This document shows positions 48,730 to 54,800 of a stretch of 64,000 nucleotides of DNA, one piece after another. The DNA lies in the NCBI GenBank assembly GCA_036571765.1, contig BROE01000007.1, forward strand, positions 15,933,002-15,997,001, written 5' to 3'. The translations under genes were made by a program, and so were the position numbers. Origin of the DNA: Plecoglossus altivelis (Eukaryota > Chordata > Actinopteri > Osmeriformes > Plecoglossidae). The notes beneath the pieces are model-generated. The model ran no database searches, was not told where the DNA came from, and worked only from the letters and a program-made list of their open reading frames with translations. Each line of letters starts with the position of its first letter. Position 1 is the first letter of the stretch.

Positions 48730-49790
48730 TGTACACACACAAACACACACACACACACACACACACATGTGCACACACACACACACACACGACCGCTGAG
48801 TGAGGCATCGTAGAAACATATGTGTGTGTGTGTGTGTGTGTGTGTGTACCTCTCAGGCCCTGTCTGAGATGGATGAGTTTAAGAACCTGGACCGGGACAT
48901 GGAGGGTTCAGCTAAGCGCTGGCAGAAGCTGGTGGAGTCTGAGGCTCCTGAGAAGGAGAAGTTCCCTCAGGAATGGAAGAACAAGACAGGCCTGCAGCAG
49001 CTGTGTATGATGAGGTGCATGAGGCCAGACCGCATGTCCTACGCTGTCAGGTAGGAGACAGACACTCTGACTGCTGATAGGCTACTGTGCAGGACTGTGT
49101 GGAAATATCTGTGATCTGATTGGTCTGATAGATGCACACACACTTAGAAGCAGAGCTTCTCTCATCGTGTGCCGTTTTCAGCATGGTTGTGTGTGTCTCT
49201 GTGTGTGTGTCTGTGTGCATGTATTTGTGTGTGTATGTCTGTGTGTGTGCACGTGTGTGTGTCTCTGTGCGTGTGTGTGCAGGAACTTTGTGGAGGAGAA
49301 GCTAGGGGGGAAGTATGTGGAGGGGAAGAGTATGGAGCTGGCTGTGTCCTGGCAGGAGAGCAGCTCCTCCACCCCCATGTTCTTCATCCTCTCTCCTGGG
49401 GTCGACCCTCTCAAAGACCTGGAGGCTCTGGGTCAGCACACACAAACACACCTAGCAAACACACATACACACACTTACACAATCACACACACACCCAGCA
49501 AACACACATGCATACACACCCAGCAAAGACAGCTGCTAAATAACCACCTTCTTTCTGGTCTTCCTCCTCCTCTCCTCCTTCTCCTCCTGCTCTCCCCCTC
49601 CTCCTCCTCCTCCTCTCCTCCTCCAGGTAAGAAGTTGGGCTTCACGTTTGATAACGGGAAGTTCCACAACGTGTCTCTGGGTCAGGGTCAGGAGGTGGTG
49701 GCTGAGGCTGCACTGGACCGGGCTGCTGTGGAGGGTCACTGGGTCATCCTGCAGGTGAACACACACACACACACACACACACAAACAGGA

Positions 49791-49822
<32 letters not shown>

Positions 49823-52800
49823 CACACGCACTACACCCAAACAGGAAAGCAGATGATACAAACACACAGGAACACAGACAACAAAAACACAAAGGAACAT
49901 ACACACACACACACACAGAACACCACACACAACAGGACACACACACAGCACACACACAGAAACACACACACACACAGACACAACCATACAGGAACACAGC
50001 ACACACACACTACACACAGAAACACACACACACACGTACACACAACACACAGGAACACACACACTCACAACACACCAGGAACACAACCTACTCTTGGAGT
50101 TCACTTTGAAGATACAGGGACTGGAGCTTTTGACCTGGTCATGTGAGTCATGTGTCGGGTCTTTCCTAGAACATCCACCTGTGTCCAAGTGCGGCACAGC
50201 CTGGACAGCTTGGAGAAGTACACCGTGGGTATCATGACGACTACCGTTTACCAGACGTGCAGTAGCCGTCGCCCACGCCAGAGTCCCACGTCCTCCCCCA
50301 GGGCCCTGTATGGAGAACGCACCATCAAAATCACCCAACTGAGCCCTCCCAGCAGGCATGCATGCCAACCTGGCACAAAGGCCCACACACAACACATATG
50401 ATACTGCTAGTTAATTTCACAACCACAGGCACGTCAGCCCTAGAACATCACACACACAGTCGCTCATGGCGAAGTCTCCTACAGAATCCACACATCTACA
50501 CCACACACACGGTACCACTNNNNNNNNNNNNNNNNNNNNNNNNNNNNNNNNNNNNNNNNNNNNNNNNNNNNNNNNNNNNNNNNNNNNNNNNNNNNNNNNN
50601 NNNNNNNNNNNNNNNNNNNNNNNNNNNNNNNNNNNNNNNNNNNNNNNNNNNNNNNNNNNNNNNNNNNNNNNNNNNNNNNNNNNNNNNNNNNNNNNNNNNN
50701 NNNNNNNNNNNNNNNNNNNNNNNNNNNNNNNNNNNNNNNNNNNNNNNNNNNNNNNNNNNNNNNNNNNNNNNNNNNNNNNNNNNNNNNNNNNNNNNNNNNN
50801 NNNNNNNNNNNNNNNNNNNNNNNNNNNNNNNNNNATGTAGGCACGACACACCACAACACACACACACCACACACACACCACATGGCACCACTACACACAC
50901 ACAACAAACCCCGACCGCCTGAGTGAAGGCATGTAGAACATTGTGTGTGACTGCTGTGTGGTGTGTGTGTGTGTACCTCTCAGGCCCTGTCTGAGATGGA
51001 TGAGTTTAAGAACCTGGACCGGGACATGGAGGGTTCAGCTAAGCGCTGGCAGAAGCTGGTGGAGTCTGAGGCTCCTGAGAAGGAGAAGTTCCCTCAGGAA
51101 TGGAAGAACAAGACAGGCCTGCAGCAGCTGTGTATGATGAGGTGCATGAGGCCAGACCGCATGTCCTACGCTGTCAGGTAGGAGACAGACACTCTGACTG
51201 CTGATAGGCTACTGTGCAGAACTGTGTGAAAATGTCTGTGCTCTGATTGGTCTGATGGATGCATACACACTTAGAAGCAGAGCTTCTCTCATCGTGTGCC
51301 GTGTTTTCAAGCATGTTGGTGTGTGTCTCTGTGTGTGATGTCTGTGTGCTTGTATTTGTGTGTGTATGTCTGTGTGTGTGCACGGTGTGTGTGTCTGCTG
51401 TGCGTGTGTGTGCAGGAACTTTGTGGAGGAGAAGCTAGGGGGGAAGTATGTGGAGGGGAAGAGTATGGAGCTGGCTGTGTCCTGGCAGGAGAGCAGCTCC
51501 TCCACCCCCATGTTCTTCATCCTCTCTCCTGGGGTCGACCCTCTCAAAGACCTGGAGGCTCTGGGTCAGCACACACAAACACACTAGCAAACACACATAC
51601 ACACACTTACACAATCACACACACACCCAGCAAACACACACACAAACAAAAAAAACATTCAGCGACTGCACCCACCCCCACCCCCCCCCCTCTCTTCCTC
51701 CTCCTCCTCCTTTCTCTTCCTGCTCTCCCCCTCCTCTCCTCCTCCTCTCCTCCTCCAGCGTAAGAAGTTGGGCTTCACGTTTGATAACGGGAAGTTCCAC
51801 AACGTGTCTCCCCTTTTTCCCCTTGGGTGGGGCGTCAGGGTTCAGGAAGGTGGTGGCTGAGGGCATGCCACTGACCGCGGCTGCTGATGGCTAGGGTCAC
51901 TGCGGTCACTGCAGGTACCACACAAACCAACCACCACACACACACACACAACACACACACACACACACACCACACACCACACACACACACAGGAACACAC
52001 ACACACAGGAAACACACACACACACACAGGTACACACACACACAGGAACACACACTCTGGAGTTCACTTGAAGAGAACAGGGACTGTGAGCTTTGACCTG
52101 GTCCATGTGATGTGTGTCGGTCTTCCAGAACATCCACCTGGTGTCCAAGTGGCTGGGTAGCCTGGACAAGCGTGTGGAGAAGTACAGCCTGGGTAGTCAT
52201 GACGACTACCGTGTGTACATGAGCGCAGAGCCGTCGCCCACGCCAGAGTCCCACGTCCTCCCCCAGGGCCTGTTGGAGAACGCCATCAAGATCACCAACG
52301 AGCCCCCCACAGGCATGCATGCCAACCTGCACAAGGCCCTGTACCTGTTCAACCAGGTAGCACTCGCTCATGCACGCACACACACGCACACACACACTCA
52401 CGCACGCACGCACACACACACACACTCACGCACGCACACACACTCTCACACACTCCCTCATGCACACACACACACACACACTCTCACTCACTCACACACT
52501 CACTCATGCACACACACGCACACACACACACACACACTCACACACACTCACACGCACTGGAGCATATACAGAATCATAGTGCATGTAGGACAGCAGATAA
52601 TCAAGTCAAACATTTCTGTGTCCCATGCTGTGGTCTGCTGTGCTGTCAGGACACATTGGAGATGTGCTCTAAGGAGTCTGAGTTCAAGGCCATCCTGTTC
52701 TCGCTGTGCTACTTCCACGCTGTGGTGGCAGAGAGGAGGAAGTTTGGGGCTCAGGGCTGGAACCGCTCCTACCCCTTCAACAACGGAGACCTCACCATCT

Positions 52801-52846
52801 CTGTCAACGTGCTGTACAACTACCTGGAGAACAACTCCAAGGTGCT

Positions 52847-52882
<36 letters not shown>

Positions 52883-54767
52883 TCTGCTAGACACACACAC
52901 ACACATGGTCTGCTAGACACACACACGGTCTGCCAGAGACACACACATATAACAATACACTTTAGCCACTTTAGATACCATTTTCAATGTAAATAAGAGT
53001 GTGCACTTTACACTTTATACTTTATATTGTATTTTTTTACGACCATGTTTATTTATTCTTTTGTTATTGCATGCGCCTATTTCCTTCATTCCTGTGCTAA
53101 ACTGTGTGTTGCAACAGTGGAATTTCCCCATTGTGGGACAAATAAAGGATCTCTTATCTTATCTTACACACGGTCTGCAAGACACACGCACACGGTCTGT
53201 CATACACACACACACACGGTCTGTCATACACGCACACACACGGTCTGTCAGACACACACACACGGTCTGCTAGACACACACACATGGTCTGCTAGACACA
53301 CACACACACATGGTCTGCCAGACACACACACACACACCCACAGCCTTCTGACAAGCAGGGCCGGCAAAACATTATTTCCTAATGTATTTTTGGGGGGCTT
53401 CAAACCAGTTGCAGGGCCCCTCATTGTTTTGTGGGCCCTGCCCTGCTTCCAAGCACAGTGACAGCACTGAGGTAGAGCTGCACAGTGACAGCACTGAGGT
53501 AGAGCTGCACAGTGACAGCACTGAGGTAGAGCTGCACAGTGACAGCACTGAGGTAGAGCTGTGTGTGCAGGTGCCGTGGGATGACCTGCGCTACCTGTTT
53601 GGGGAGATCATGTACGGAGGCCACATCACAGACGACTGGGACAGGAAGTTGTGTCGTACCTACCTGGAGGAGTACGTACGCTCAGAGATGCTGGATGGAG
53701 AGCTGTACCTGGCCCCTGGCTTCCCTGTGCCCCCCAACTCAGACTACAAGGTCTCTACACACACACACACAAACACAAACACTACAAGGTCTCTCCAGCA
53801 CCCTGCAGCCATATTGTCTGGTGTGTGCAGGGCTACCACAGCTACATAGATGAGATGCTGTTGTCTGGTGTGTGCAGGGCTACCACAGCTACATAGATGA
53901 GACCCTTCCTGCTGAGAGCCCCTACCTGTACGGCCTCCATCCCAACGCTGAGATCGGCTTCCTGACGGTCACCTCTGAGAAGCTGTTCCGCACCGTGCTG
54001 GAGATGCAGCCCAAAGAGTCCAGCGCTGCTGGAGGAGCTGGAGTGTCCCGCGAGGACAAGGTGCCCTGCGCACACACCTGCTTTACACACACACACACCT
54101 GGCTTACACACGCACACACCTGGCTTACACACACACACACCTGGCTTACACACACACACCTGGCTTACACACACACACACCTGGCTTACACTCACACACA
54201 CACACCTGGCTTACACACACACACACACACACCTGGCTTACACACACACACACCTGGTTTACACACGCGCCCACCTGACTTACACACACACACACACACT
54301 CATATTCATGTGTGTGTATGTGTGTGTAGATGAAGGGCATCCTGGACGAGATCCTTGAGAAGCTTCCAGAAGGCTTCAACATGATAGAGCTCATGTCCAA
54401 GGTGGAGGAGCGCACACCCTACATCATCGTGGCCTTCCAGGAGTGTGACAGGATGAACTCTCTGACCAGAGAGATGAGCCGCTCTCTCCGGGAGCTCAGT
54501 CTAGGGCTCAAGGTAGGTTCTGCTCCGTGCTGGGTTCTACCTACCTGGAGGAGTTCAGACACACTTCTGCTCCATGCTGGGTTCTATCTACCTGGAGGAG
54601 TTCATACACACTTCTGCTCCATAGTGGGTTCTACCTACCTGGAGGAGTTCAGATGACTACATTACCACTGATAGATGTGTGGAAGTCATTGTCATGTCAT
54701 TATTCACAAACTATAGATAACCACATACAACATGGTTTGCATGTCTGAGTGTTGCCAAACAGCCTGA

Positions 54768-54800
<33 letters not shown>

